A program made the position numbers and the translations under genes. Below the pieces are notes generated by a model. That model was not told where the DNA came from and searched no databases. It saw nothing but the letters and a program-made list of their open reading frames with translations. Below, piece after piece: positions 40,065-51,457 of a stretch of DNA of 64,000 bases (positions are counted from its first letter, which is position 1; each line of letters begins with the position of its first letter). This DNA is from Temnothorax longispinosus (taxonomy: Eukaryota > Arthropoda > Insecta > Hymenoptera > Formicidae), in the NCBI RefSeq assembly GCF_030848805.1, contig NC_092362.1:13561642-13625641 (forward strand), read 5' to 3'.

Positions 40065-40098
40065 TGTGTGTGTGTGTGTGTGTGGTGTGTGTGTGTGC
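40065..40098. repeat. (TG)n microsatellite in the right arm of the foldback element
   Basis: A TG run broken once by GG, complementary to the CA run of the left arm. Confidence 0.9.
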
Positions 40099-40538
40099 TT
40101 CCCACGAACCACCATGTTTCTTGATCTTTTCGCGATTTTTCTGCCGATGTTAAGGCCCGTATTCATATGGCAGTTTTATAGATGTTAGCCTTAAATTGAT
40201 AGAAATAAAGCTTAAGTCGTAGGCAAATAAACCAATCTTCGATTACTTTAATATGTGAGATAATTTTTCGTTTTTTTTTTTCGTTTTTAAGACTAATAAT
40301 AAACCAACAAACGCTAAAATTAGACCAACAATCATCAGCAAACGATTACGCATCGATTAGGCTTTTTTGAAATTAAAAATAAAATTTTTCCGGCTAACTT
40401 AATGCTAATTTTTCTTTTTAAATTTAAAAAAAAATTAAGAACCAACAAACGTTGTAATTAGGCCAACAATCACCAACAAACGATAAAAAAATATGAAAAT
40501 TAATAAAGTCGAAGTTGACCGGCTAAGTTACCGGAGCT

Positions 40539-40547
40539 TCCATTGCC
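40539..40547 (+). repeat. 9-bp target site duplication, right copy
   Basis: TCCATTGCC directly follows the right terminus of the foldback element and is identical to 39209-39217. Confidence 0.8.
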
Positions 40548-41295
40548 GTCTCCTTCTCTCCTTCGAACAGGTGCTCTGCGGCCTGCGGCTCTGCGAGGGC
40601 GAAAAAGGCGCGAAAGGCTCACAGTGCTCGCACACGTGCTTTCCTCTTTTGGCATGCGGTACCGCATTTAGATAAACATTTTGTGTCTGTAAGTAAACAC
40701 GACGTAACGTTGGAAATATCGAGAAGCAAGGGGCCCTTGATATTTATAAAGAATAACGAAAATGGTGAAAGAAAGATTTTTTTCTTTTTAGGTTTGTAAC
40801 AAGACTTGATACATCACCAGTCTCCAACTAATTACTCAAGGTTTTTTTACACAAACCTTTTCCTAAATTCTTCTCTCAGTTCGCCTTTTTGGTTTTTTAA
40901 ATATATATACACACACACTATATTCTCTATGCTCTCATGTTGATTTTTTGGTGAAAAAAAGTACGAACGTAAAGGTTAGATTCAAAGTGTGTTAAAGTAC
41001 GACTGTAAATAAATAGTATTGTTAGTGTATCAGAAAGGTGACCCTTGTTTTTCGATGGCGTGCGATTATTACGAAACACACGTGCACACTTGCGTGAACA
41101 CGTTTACATATTTTAAATACATCCAAACATAACGTAAATAGATTGGGGCACATTATTGTGTGTCAAGTTAAAGCGGTGTCTATCACGTTGAGGTTTAATA
41201 GATGTTTAAATATTCTTTTTCGTGTGTACATAAGATATTGATTAATAATAGGTATGCGATTCTTTTCATCATGTACAGAATATCGTTGTCGTGAC
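40548..41295 (+). other. POLD2 upstream region
   Basis: This holds the POLD2 promoter and 5' UTR. A CpG-containing stretch lies next to the foldback element and AT-rich DNA lies nearer the gene. A TACAG at 41276-41280 may be a splice acceptor for a 5' UTR exon just before the start codon. No TATA box is convincing. Confidence 0.4.
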
Positions 41296-43432
41296 ATGAT
41301 CATGTCCAACGACTCTGCCGGAGACCTGCTTTCCAAACCAGGAAACAAAGAGCCACAGGAACTTAAGAGGCAGCAAGTACAATATGAAGACTTGACCAGC
41401 ACGTTCGATGACAACGTGATCGATTTCTCTAAGCAATTTTGTAGCATATATGCGGCGAGATTGGCAGAGTTGAGAGAGACGTTGATACCACGAGTTGTCG
41501 CAAAATGGGGTGAGCTTTTATACATAGTGCTATTTGTACACAAATATTTTGTGCGTGCGACTATAGAATTAAGCGAGCAAAAATTTTATTGTTCCCCCCC
41601 CCCCCCAGGCGAAGTTCCAATATTAAAGTTAGCGGAATTAGAAGATTTTGAAGGACAAGAATGCGTGATAATTGGTACGCTCTTTAAACATCAAAAATGG
41701 AAGCCATCGATATTACGTGAATTAAGCGAGGATCATCAACTCTCATTGTCTGAGCCAAAGTCGACGTACTGTTCAGAAAAGGATCACTTGTTCTTGGAAG
41801 ACGAGATGCTGCGTATCAAATTAGTAGTTGATGACGCTACTTTGAAGAACTATGTTACAGGTGTCGTATGTGCCATTTTAGGCTACAAAGACAAGAATGG
41901 CAGTTTTGAGGTAAGTAAAATTGAAATTAAAACACAGGTATATCAAATTAAAATATCATATTTTATTCAGATCAAGGAATGGTGTTTTCCTGGTTGCGTG
42001 CCTAGAAGTTTTCCGGCACATCCAAAATCCAAAGGAAAAGTAGTGTTTTTGTCTGGACTCGACTTGGCAACGACCTCCAAGACCTTATCATTGAATCTCT
42101 TAACCGAATGGATATGTGGGATGGCGGGAGATATGACGACGCAAGAAGACGCCACTGGCATTGTTCGAGTTATCATTGCTGGTATATTGAATTTTTAATA
42201 CTTGTAATCGTATAGTCGTAACCGTGCTCCGTTTCACCCTGGGGTCGTGCCGTCTACGTAGGTAATTCTGTCAAAATTGTCACAAAGACGAATACCCTAA
42301 TGGGACACGCCGAAGGGAAGGCGCAGGACGCCGCTATAACGAAGGAAGTCGCTGTGGCAACGAGACTTGTGGACGCATTTCTCTCCGAAATAGCAGAATG
42401 TTGTTGCATCACTTTAATGCCAGGTCAACATGATCCTACCAATGCAATGTTACCACAGAAACCGCTGCATCCATGCATACTACCACTAACGTCTAGGTAT
42501 TGTACCTACACGTTATTAAAGTAGATATACGTTCCGAGACTTTTATGAACAAGATAAGATTACATCTTTTTAGAGCTACTTAAATTTTTTCTCTATCGCA
42601 CAGCAAAGACGACGGTTTTAAAAAGTTTTTTGCTATCTTATATTTACTAGAAGATTTTGCGGCATATTACAGCAATTCAGAATATATATATATTTAATCT
42701 ATATTTTTTTAATACAAAATAGGTAATACGGATTTATATAAGATTTTCTATCCTAAATCCACATGCGAATACAGTCCTAGATAGAAATAACGTGGCATTT
42801 TTTAGATTTCAAAGTTTAAAAGGTGCGACTAATCCGTGGGTCGGCAAAGTCGCCGAACGTATAATAATGGGCAGCAGCGGACAGCCTATTGAAGATATTA
42901 TAAAAGCAACCGGTGATGCAGACATCTCTCCTTTAGACTGGTTGGAGAGAACGCTGCTTTGGAAGCACATGTGCCCGACTGCTCCAGATACATTACCGGT
43001 ACATCCTTACTCTGCAAAAGATCCATTTATCATTACGTATTGTCCGGATATATACTTTGTGGGTAACACAGATGAAGCCGATACAAAACTGTGGGAAGGT
43101 AAATATATCTCAGAAAATATAAATATTACATTTAACAAATTGTCAAAGTTATTTTACGTGCCTCAAAAAGTACTATTAAACACGAAATGTTCATGTAGTA
43201 CGATATATTATTTTCCTGCGTCTGACGCTACGATAATCATTCGTACATATTTTGATGATACTTGATGTCTTTTTATATTTGCGATATTTTTTAAGTATAT
43301 TTAACACTTGTAGGTGAAGAAAATCAGGTGGTCAGGCTAATTTGTATTCCAAAGTTTTCCTCTACGTATACTGCAGTTGTAGTGGATCTAGACACCTTGG
43401 ATACTGAATTTATTTGTTTTGGAACTGGATAA
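41296..43432 (+). CDS. POLD2: DNA polymerase delta subunit 2 (B-subunit, p50)
   Basis: Six coding exons: 41296-41509, 41609-41910, 41971-42181, 42262-42496, 42806-43098 and 43314-43432. They join in phase to 457 aa, close to human POLD2 (469 aa). The N-terminus has the FSKQFCSIYAARL block. An OB-fold region follows (CVIIGTLFKHQKWKPSIL, then LEDEMLRIKL and VTGVVCAILG). The inactive phosphoesterase domain comes next (VVFLSGLDL, VRVIIAGNSV, MPGQHDPTNAMLPQKPLHP, GSSGQPIEDI, TAPDTLPVHPY and YFVGNT). This non-catalytic subunit bridges the polymerase delta catalytic subunit to POLD3 in lagging-strand replication. The start is put at MIMSNDS because the preceding in-frame ATG (41254) lies before a probable splice acceptor; the Met at 41302 is also possible. 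The exon 2 acceptor tract is almost pure C. AATAAA lies at 43753-43758. Confidence 0.95.
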
Positions 43433-43786
43433 AGTACATGCAACTGAATTTGTTCACATTCTAATATTTATCTAGATACACGTAAATGGGTGATCTAACG
43501 ATATGTGACATATTGTTAGATTGTGTCACTGTCGTATTTTCCATATTTTTGTACTTTTATATTGTATTACTTTTAAAGTATATTATACGAAAATTTGGAT
43601 ATAATAATGTTGTATTTTGATAAAGTAAATATAAGCCAGTTGCGCAAAACATATATCTATAATTATTTATCGGTTACTATAAGTTGGTGCATCAAAAATT
43701 CAGTAACTAAAGGATACTTTGATTGGAACCTAAAAAAATACAAAATTATCGTAATAAAAGTTTGTTTCGTGGTGTTGTTCGTATTG

Positions 43787-44341
43787 TCAAATAGGGAATA
43801 GTGTGAGAGAGGCACGCGGAGCCACGCGCGGTACGTATTGCGCAATCAATATATAGTCAATAAGATAAAATATATTAGGCAATACATATTTGGACGTTTC
43901 GACACTTTCTTTGTGTCATCTTCAGCGTGTAAACAAAATTAATATACATGAAAATTACAAACGATATAAAATTAACGGTCAAAAGCGATAAAATGATATA
44001 GTAGATTGGTCGACAAGCGCAGTCAAATCAATAACGTAAATGTATCAGATACGACATCTCGAATTGTTTGACGAATTCGTATGGCTTTTATTATTTTATT
44101 GATTTGACTGCGCTTGTCGACCGATCGACTATATCATTTTATCGCTTTTGATCGTTAATTTTATATCGTTTGTAATTTTTATGTATATTAATTTTGTTTA
44201 CACGCTGAAGATGACACAAAGAAAGTGTCGAAACGTCCGAATATGTATTGACTAATATGTTTTATCTTATTGACTATATATTGATTGCGCAATAATTACC
44301 GCGCGTGGTTCCGCGTACCTCTCTCACTATTCCCCATTTGA
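43787..44341. mobile_element. 555-bp foldback element
   Basis: The ends are inverted complements beginning TCAAATAGGGAATAGTG on the left and TCAAATGGGGAATAGTG on the right (other strand). The arms pair for about 245 bases with few mismatches. The centre is about 60 unpaired bases (44035-44095). Both arms carry CTGAAGATGACAC and GTGTCGAAACGTC, a small hairpin motif (44204-44236 in the right arm). No protein is encoded and no target duplication is evident. It lies about 355 bases after the POLD2 stop, probably just outside its mRNA. Confidence 0.75.
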
Positions 44342-44426
44342 TTTATTATGATATATAGAAGACCCTGTGTACTTGGTTTATTATTAATCGTATTGTAATA
44401 CTACAAAAATGCTGATGACATACAAG

Positions 44427-44464
<38 letters not shown>

Positions 44465-45666
44465 AACGAGTGCTTGCATAAGAATTTGCATGTTGTAAAA
44501 GAAAGAACAGTTTCTGTTGTCACCTATTTTTATTTGCATCTCGTAAAAGTGATATACAAAATTGAAACGCATGCGACTTTAAGAATTCGTAGACATTTTG
44601 CCTGGTTATAAAACTTTTAATACGAAAGAAAATACAGTAGTATCACAGACTATTAGAAAATTGCGAAATCACAGTGACACAAGACTTTATTTATATGAAC
44701 GCTTAAATTAACAAGTGAATATATACTTCACAAATTATACCAATGATAAGAACATAACAGTCAAAATACAGAGCATCAGAATATTTAACTGATAACACAT
44801 TTTAATATTAGTAGTTTCTGTTCTACATCAAATTTTCACACGCTATGTCAAGTACATCTTCTATAATACATAAATTTACAATTTTTCTTTTATAATTTTA
44901 ATTTTTATAACGTTATCCTTACCTGTATAATGTAATAGTAATATCTTAAGACACGACTCGGTCATATACGAAAATTAAAATGGGATTACCTTAAGTCTAA
45001 AAAAAATCCATGCTTAAGGAAACTGATTTTGACTGTTACTTAAATTACGTTTGCGAAATTAGGTGCAAGAGTTATGTAACGGACAATGTACAAGGATTTA
45101 AATACGAGTTTTGACATAATGGGTAAACGTGTAACATACATTTAAGCATTTGTAATATTAACATTTCTAGAGTATGTCACGCAGGCTGCGGTGTATTCTC
45201 TCACAAAAATAGAAAAAGCACGTATATATTGGAAGTGCTATAGAATATTTCGATTGGCACTTTTATTTAAAGAGTGAAGAATTATGATCGCAACATAAAT
45301 ACAGTTTTGTACAAAACCACTAACGTTGTCATGAGATTCCACTTCTTTCGGAGAGTTAATTATCTACTATGTATAACAGAGCAGGGAAATCAATAATGCG
45401 TATTCTAAACGTAATATGACGCTAAAATTCTAATGCTTTGGCCAAAATAGCAATACTTAAAAAAAGCAATACGTAATTAAGGTTTTTCCATTAATTTAAG
45501 CAGAGAGAATGAAGTTATAAAATTTATATTTATAATACACTTTACAGGTTCGTAATTAACTTAAGGTGCAATGTTACATGACCGACAGGTATATATAACA
45601 ATTGACAGGTAGCTTCTGCATATAGTAACGACGTAGACATACTGTACTTATTAAGAGTTTTATATC
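44342..45666 (-). other. Presumed KANSL1 3' UTR and downstream DNA
   Basis: AT-rich DNA after the KANSL1 stop codon on the minus strand, with an AT microsatellite at about 44430-44456. A minus-strand AATAAA (TTTATT) lies near 44685, which would give a 3' UTR of about 1 kb. No gene is seen. Confidence 0.4.
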
Positions 45667-48600
45667 CTATCTCTTAGCCGTCGGACGTATTCTCTCCTTT
45701 TCAGTGTCTCTATCGTCAGCTACTGTCCATTCAGGATCATTGGGATCCTCACCGTCTATATCGCAACAAGCCGATTCGGTCGAATCCGATTCGGGAGAAT
45801 CCATTTCGCCTTCCTAGAAATGTAGAAATACGAATAGTTAAACACAACCGTCGTTGTCGGTAATCACCTATGTCCGATTTTGGTCGCTTTGCGAAAAAAT
45901 TCTATTTAAAATTGCAAGCTCTCATACGGCAGCTGCGTGAACCAAGGAGCAAACTAGAGTAGTGTAAAAGATTCTACAACGCATGTCAAGTACTGTAACG
46001 ATCGCTCGCGATACTTTTTTTCGTCCGTCAACCGTTGCTACGTGCGTGTGTCTATGTGTATGTAAAGATGAAAAGTAAAATTGATTTACGTTATAAAAGT
46101 ATGAAGCGTCAAGTGGTTACTGCTTACCGGAAATAGCCTCGAGAGGAGCCATGAAAGTTGGCTCAAAGTGTACATTAATAGTCAGTACTAGCACCACCCC
46201 CACATACATTTTACATATATAATAAAAATTTCTCACTTAGATACTCGATGAAAGAGGTATTAGTACAAGTGCAATGTACGTACATCATCGCCCTTGTCTT
46301 CGTCACGGGAGCATAAGGATGTTGATGAAGCTTGCCAGTGTCCGTCCGGCATCACCTCCAACATCTTGTCATAGACTTCTTCGGATAATGGAAATACTCT
46401 TGGCTCATACGGCAATATCTGTACGAAAATTTCAGAGACATTACGGCGTTGCGTGATGATGATTTAAACGATACGAGATATCGTTACCGCGCGTACTTAC
46501 CTCGTTATCATCTTCGGTAAATGCGGCCGTGGCATCGTCTTTCCCAAGTCTTAAAGCGGGCATGGTGCGACGTCGCAAAGAATTTTGTAATGCAGACGGC
46601 CGGTGCGAATCTAAACCTGATAACTCTGTGTCCTGCACCTGAGACGGAGTGGCAGGTGGAGACGTGATCGGGGATGTCACGTCTCCACCAAAGTCACTGC
46701 TCGCGTGCGGCGACATAGGATCTAAAAAAAGAGAAATGTTTTTCTTTCTCATAAAAGTATAATTTCATTGATTTACTCGAAAGAACACAGTATCGAGACG
46801 AATAGCAAACAGCTTGTAATAGCGGCGTGATAAAAATTTACACGTGAACGCGAGGACGACGTACCTGGCGTATTCGCACCGCTGTCTGCTCTGCTGTCGA
46901 TACGACGATTACGAATACGCGGTTGGTTTGGCGTGTTGAGATACGTCATGAAACGTTTATATTCCTCACGTTCGCTACGCTCGTGCCTCAGGGCAATCGT
47001 TTCGTCCGACATATCTTCAAACTGTCAGAGTCATTGAATTAACATAGTTACGAAAGAGAAAATAATAGGTAACTTTGTTTTACCGTGCAGCTTTTTATCG
47101 CATATAAGCGAACATCTCTCATTATTTACTTACGTCACTGTCCTGACCCGACCTGTGCATCACACCGTTCTTCACATCCATTTTCGAGGGTTCGTCGCAC
47201 AATCTCCATCTTTAAGAAATAAGAAAATGCTTTAATACACAACACAGTAATAGTTAAATTAATCATATTAAGTTAAATTTATTTGGAAATTGGAACCATG
47301 AATTGTAGATTATGTAATATCTTACTTTGGCGTTAATATCTCCTTATATTGTAACTTTTCAGGTCTAGTTGAAGCAGCAACGCTATAAGGGATGACTATA
47401 TTATCGATGTCGTACGAATTTTGACGCAAACGCCTGAAAAGAAATATCACAACTGAATCACATGGATAGTTTGTGAAACAATAGTTTCTGAATGTACATG
47501 GACGATAAGCGGCTGACGATTTCATGAATAGGAAACATAATCGTCCTCCATTTCATACACTCCGTATTATGCAAGCACTCTGTATTATGGAAAACTTTAC
47601 GTGCGGGATCGATATAGTGATCTCGCTAATGGAAAAGCACGTGATGCGTGAACGTTGCAACGCTTACCCATGTGAATTGGAACTTTTCTCTTTAACAACG
47701 TTTTTCTCCGACGAGGCAGTAACGTGTTGCAATGGAGAAGGCACTGGGGATGAGTGTTTGCTGGAACTTGAAAGCGCGCTAACGTCGTCGTCATCCTCAG
47801 TCGGCAACTTTGATACTTTTTTCTTACTCAATCCAGGCACGACGCTTCTCTCGTGACTGAGTCTCGTTCTCTTTCCATTTTTCAACATTTTTCTCTTGAT
47901 CCCTGTTTTAAACAAATGTTATTTCGCAACAAAAAGACACAAACAAGGAGAGTGATTCATTCTTTTAACAGGCAAGAACGATAGATTGCAAAATGACGTC
48001 CTCGCGATACGTACTTGCAGTAAGGATGGTCGAGGATGATTTCTTTAATCGCGCGGTATACTTTGTTCTATTAGGAAGTTTCTTATTTCTTCTTTCGTTG
48101 CTATCTTTATCTTTCACTCGGGTAATTCGTAAATTGCCTCTCAACATTTTCTGCTGCCACTCCACTGATTTCATAATAGCTTCTAAATGTGTTCCATGTA
48201 CAATTTCTACAATAAAATAAAACACGTGAGAGATACAGCCAACAAGTTTTTCGTTGTTACTCAACAATTTCGAACTTCCATTCAGATTTTAAATAATTCA
48301 ACATTGCAGGGAAGAGTAATCTATGAATGTTACAAGTATGAACTGTCCTGGATTATATACACATAACAAGTCCTATCAACATGACAGTACTGAACGAAAT
48401 TCCAATTTAAATAGTGGATTTTTTTTTGTATTCATAACTAAACGTACCATCAGAGAACGACAACACCGGATGAAAACTGGGATCAACAAGTGCTACTCGT
48501 TCCTGTACAGAAAGCTGTTCAAATGGTTCTTGTGACTGCATTGGATCTAGCCTTCCTGTACATAAAGCACACGCAGGCAACACATGATCACACGTGCATC

Positions 48601-51099
48601 TGACTGTTGACGCTTTAGCTGCGCGCTTTGAAACTTCGTGTAGCCTGTCCACTTGCAAAAGCTTTCGCTTTCTATAAAAACTCCATACAAATGGACGCGT
48701 CCTACTAGCTGGTAATTCACCCTCGGGTGACGTGTATCGTCCAGTGGACCCTGGTAGAGCGCCACTGTATCCATTAACGGTCTCCGCATTTTCAAGAACG
48801 ACCAGACCCTTCGTGGCCCTGATCTGCCGTTGCAGTTCGTTATGCTGTCTAATTCTGTACTCTAAATCTGATATCTGTGCCTGTAGCCATGTCCACCGTG
48901 ATGCTACACCTGCACGATCCTGTGCATATCTCCATGCTGCTCTTTTGGATCTGTGCAAATAACGAATCAGTGTGTAGCCTCGTGTCGCAGAAACTATATA
49001 GAATGCCGAGAGACCTTAAGAAGCGTGGACTCGATAAATGAAACTGAATAATAAATTACTTTCAATCTTATATCGCCTCATTTTACAGAATCACTCAACT
49101 CGAATATAATATGCACACGACTGTTGCAGCCATAGAAACCAAATACACGTTAAATCCGAGTTCTAAACGTCAAACTATTACGAACGTGTTTTCGAAACAA
49201 AGTGTTTTATAAATAAGCAAACGATAAAGAATCCAGAACCGAGCCAAAAAACATATTTCGGTCCGTTTTCTTCAACGCGCGGTACTTGATACTTGTACTG
49301 TTTATACAAACTAAAAAATTTCAAAACTTTATATCAGAGGCCAAGTTAAGAAAATTCCCGTTTATTTTTATATCGAGGCATACGTCTCGACGTATAAACC
49401 ATCAAAACGTAGAATTTTAACAAGTCTATCTAAAAATCATTTAGGACATTTAAAGATTAATTAAATAATAAAGTTTGGCTTTCTACACTATGATATTTAA
49501 TAATGAAGATTGAATACTTGAGCTGCTAAGAGAATATCAAAACCAAACATAATAAATGTCAAAAGAAGAATACATGATAAACTCAAAACTCATACGTATG
49601 AATAAACAAGTTAATATTGTGGATTAATCATCTATTACAAAAACTCTAGTCCATTATTTTAACACTCTTAAAACTCTATTACTTATAATAACTTGCTATA
49701 ATACGTGCTTGTTACAATTGAACATGATGTATATAAAAAAATGCGCTTGTTTCAAAATAATTCAGAATATTTCAAATACTATTTATCACAAGTTGAATAA
49801 GCAGCCTGTTTCTTTATACATTATTTTTCCTCTTATAAAGCGTCATAATTATATTTAACGTATATTTTTTTAGATAAGCACAACGTAAAAGTATAAATCA
49901 ATAAATTGCGTAAAATTAGTATGGACAGAACATGTAAACCGCATTGATGCTTAATGTTAAATTAATACTAATGTTAAATCTCTTGTTCAACGTAACTTAC
50001 ATGGACAGACGTTGTTGTTGCGTATTGTTGAATGTCTGCATTTCATCGCAACTTTCTCCACCACTGCTGGATGCCGTACAGTCCGAATCCAAGTTAGATT
50101 CCACAATATGTAATTGCGTGGACAAAGATCCAGCCACATTTTCCACTTCTTCACCGTTTAGTTTAACCTGAGGGGTACCAAACACTGGCTGGCGATTACC
50201 GTTATTGCCGGACGTACCAACCACGTTATCGCGCGACCCTCCACCAAAGTATCGACACACTCTTTGACGATTCACACTGTTACTCTGGGCAACACACATT
50301 TTCTCAATTTTCTGCAGAAACGAATGTAAACTGCCGCTAATTTCGGGAAAGTTTCTCACATTGGATTTCGAACCGATATTAACCAATTCTTGTAAAAGAT
50401 ATTTTTTCACTCCGTGATGAGCCAATTCGAGAACGCCGGTGTTTTCTTCCGCCACGTGTCGGCCCATTATTCTCGTCTGAAGTTTCCTCAGTCTTCTCAA
50501 TAAAAACGCACATCTCCTTTCGTTCTCGAACTGTTTCTGCGCTACAATGTCCTGTTGCGATCTCAAACTGTTGGACTTTTGCTGGTCCATCGTTTCCACT
50601 GGGATATTTATATTATCGTTGCAAAGACTCATTACGTCCACGTCGTTAAGTAAATCCCGCTCGAAAGACGCGAATCCCTCCTCGGGCATGGCAAACATCT
50701 CGCCATGTCCGAGACTGTCGACAGCGCCTTGTACCGGCTCACCACCGCTCGTGGAAATGTTCTCGGTGCTCTCCGCACCTTCTATCGAACTAATGACCTG
50801 CAAAATCTCCTCCACGTTGTGCCCGATATCAGCGACATTCGGCATACTGCACTGTTCGGCCGTGATATCGGTACTGAAGGCCATGATCTGATCGACGTCC
50901 AGATTCTTATTGTCTTCCGTTTCGGTCTCGGTAGCCACCAGAGGCAAGTCCACGCTCGATTTCAAGAAACCCATGTTGTTCGTTTCATCACCCATAGATG
51001 GGTCGTTCATTATAATGTCGATCGCCTTCCTCTCGGCGTGACCGGCGTCCGGCAGCGTGACCGGTCGCTCAAAGTCCTCCTCCTCTTCTTCCTCCCCCT

Positions 51100-51135
<36 letters not shown>

Positions 51136-51457
51136 CCGCCTGCTGTTGCAAACACGCCGCACCGTTCCTCGATCCGATCAAGTCGGACGCGTTCGTAAAC
51201 GCAGATAGCGAGTCGAGGTCGTTTGCATACTTGGAGTTAATGACATCGCGTATGAGGTCCTTTGAGATACCGCGCAAGCACTGCTCGTCGATCTTCGACG
51301 GTTGCACGTTCGCCGGCACCACGAACTTGGTTAAGATCTCACGGTTCTGGCACACCTGCGTGGCCTGCTCGGCGGACAGAAAGCCGCTGGCGGCTGGTAG
51401 GGTAGGGAGCAAGTTTTCAGGCTTTTGAGGACCGCCTTCCGTCAGAGCAGGGGCCAT
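45667..51457 (-). CDS. KANSL1: KANSL1 (NSL1), scaffold subunit of the KAT8/MOF NSL complex
   Basis: Ten coding exons in gene order: 50001-51457, 48448-48950, 48015-48206, 47668-47902, 47326-47433, 47134-47209, 46865-47021, 46501-46721, 46284-46418 and 45667-45813. They join in phase to 1076 aa. The N-terminus MAPALTEGG matches vertebrate KANSL1 (MAPALTD) and its ATG has a strong context. An upstream in-frame ATG at 51571 would add 38 residues. Exon 1 has a poly-Ala and poly-Glu tract. From about residue 504, RWTWLQAQISDLEYRIRQ is the conserved block that precedes KGLVVL, TRP and the Cys-rich CTCDHVLPACALC segment. The PEHE domain (about 800-897) carries DIDNIVIPYSVAAS and LQYKEILTPKWR. The NSL complex acetylates H4K16 and activates housekeeping promoters; the PEHE region contacts MOF. 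Function is by homology. Confidence 0.95.
48951..50000 (-). other. KANSL1 intron 1
   Basis: A 1.05-kb AT-rich intron between the long first coding exon and the exon starting with the RWTWLQ block. The donor is GTAAGTTACG and the acceptor ends TTTGCACAG. Nothing else is recognised in it. Confidence 0.8.

Larger units (their letters stand above)
39218..40538. mobile_element. 1.32-kb foldback element, Mutator-like by target duplication
   Basis: The element is one long palindrome. The left end AGCTCTGGTAACTTAGCCGG is mirrored at the right end (AGCTCCGGTAACTTAGCCGG on the other strand), and the arms stay complementary for about 640 bases. An unpaired centre lies at about 39880-39920. Each arm contains a GTTTGTTGG-rich AT segment, a CA/TG microsatellite, a G/C homopolymer block and a CATGCATG-containing inner end. 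It encodes no protein. Nine-bp target duplications (TCCATTGCC) and very long terminal repeats fit non-autonomous Mutator-like elements; that class is inferred. It lies between the divergent elongin-B-like and POLD2 genes. Confidence 0.85.

Noticed and set aside
39585..40188. Coding frames of about 100 codons inside the 1.3-kb palindrome
   Set aside because: Matching frames occur in both arms because the arms are inverted copies; they read CA repeats and G/C runs.
41254..41295. Upstream in-frame ATG for POLD2
   Set aside because: A plausible splice acceptor (TACAG at 41276-41280) falls between it and the next ATG, and the added residues are not in the family.
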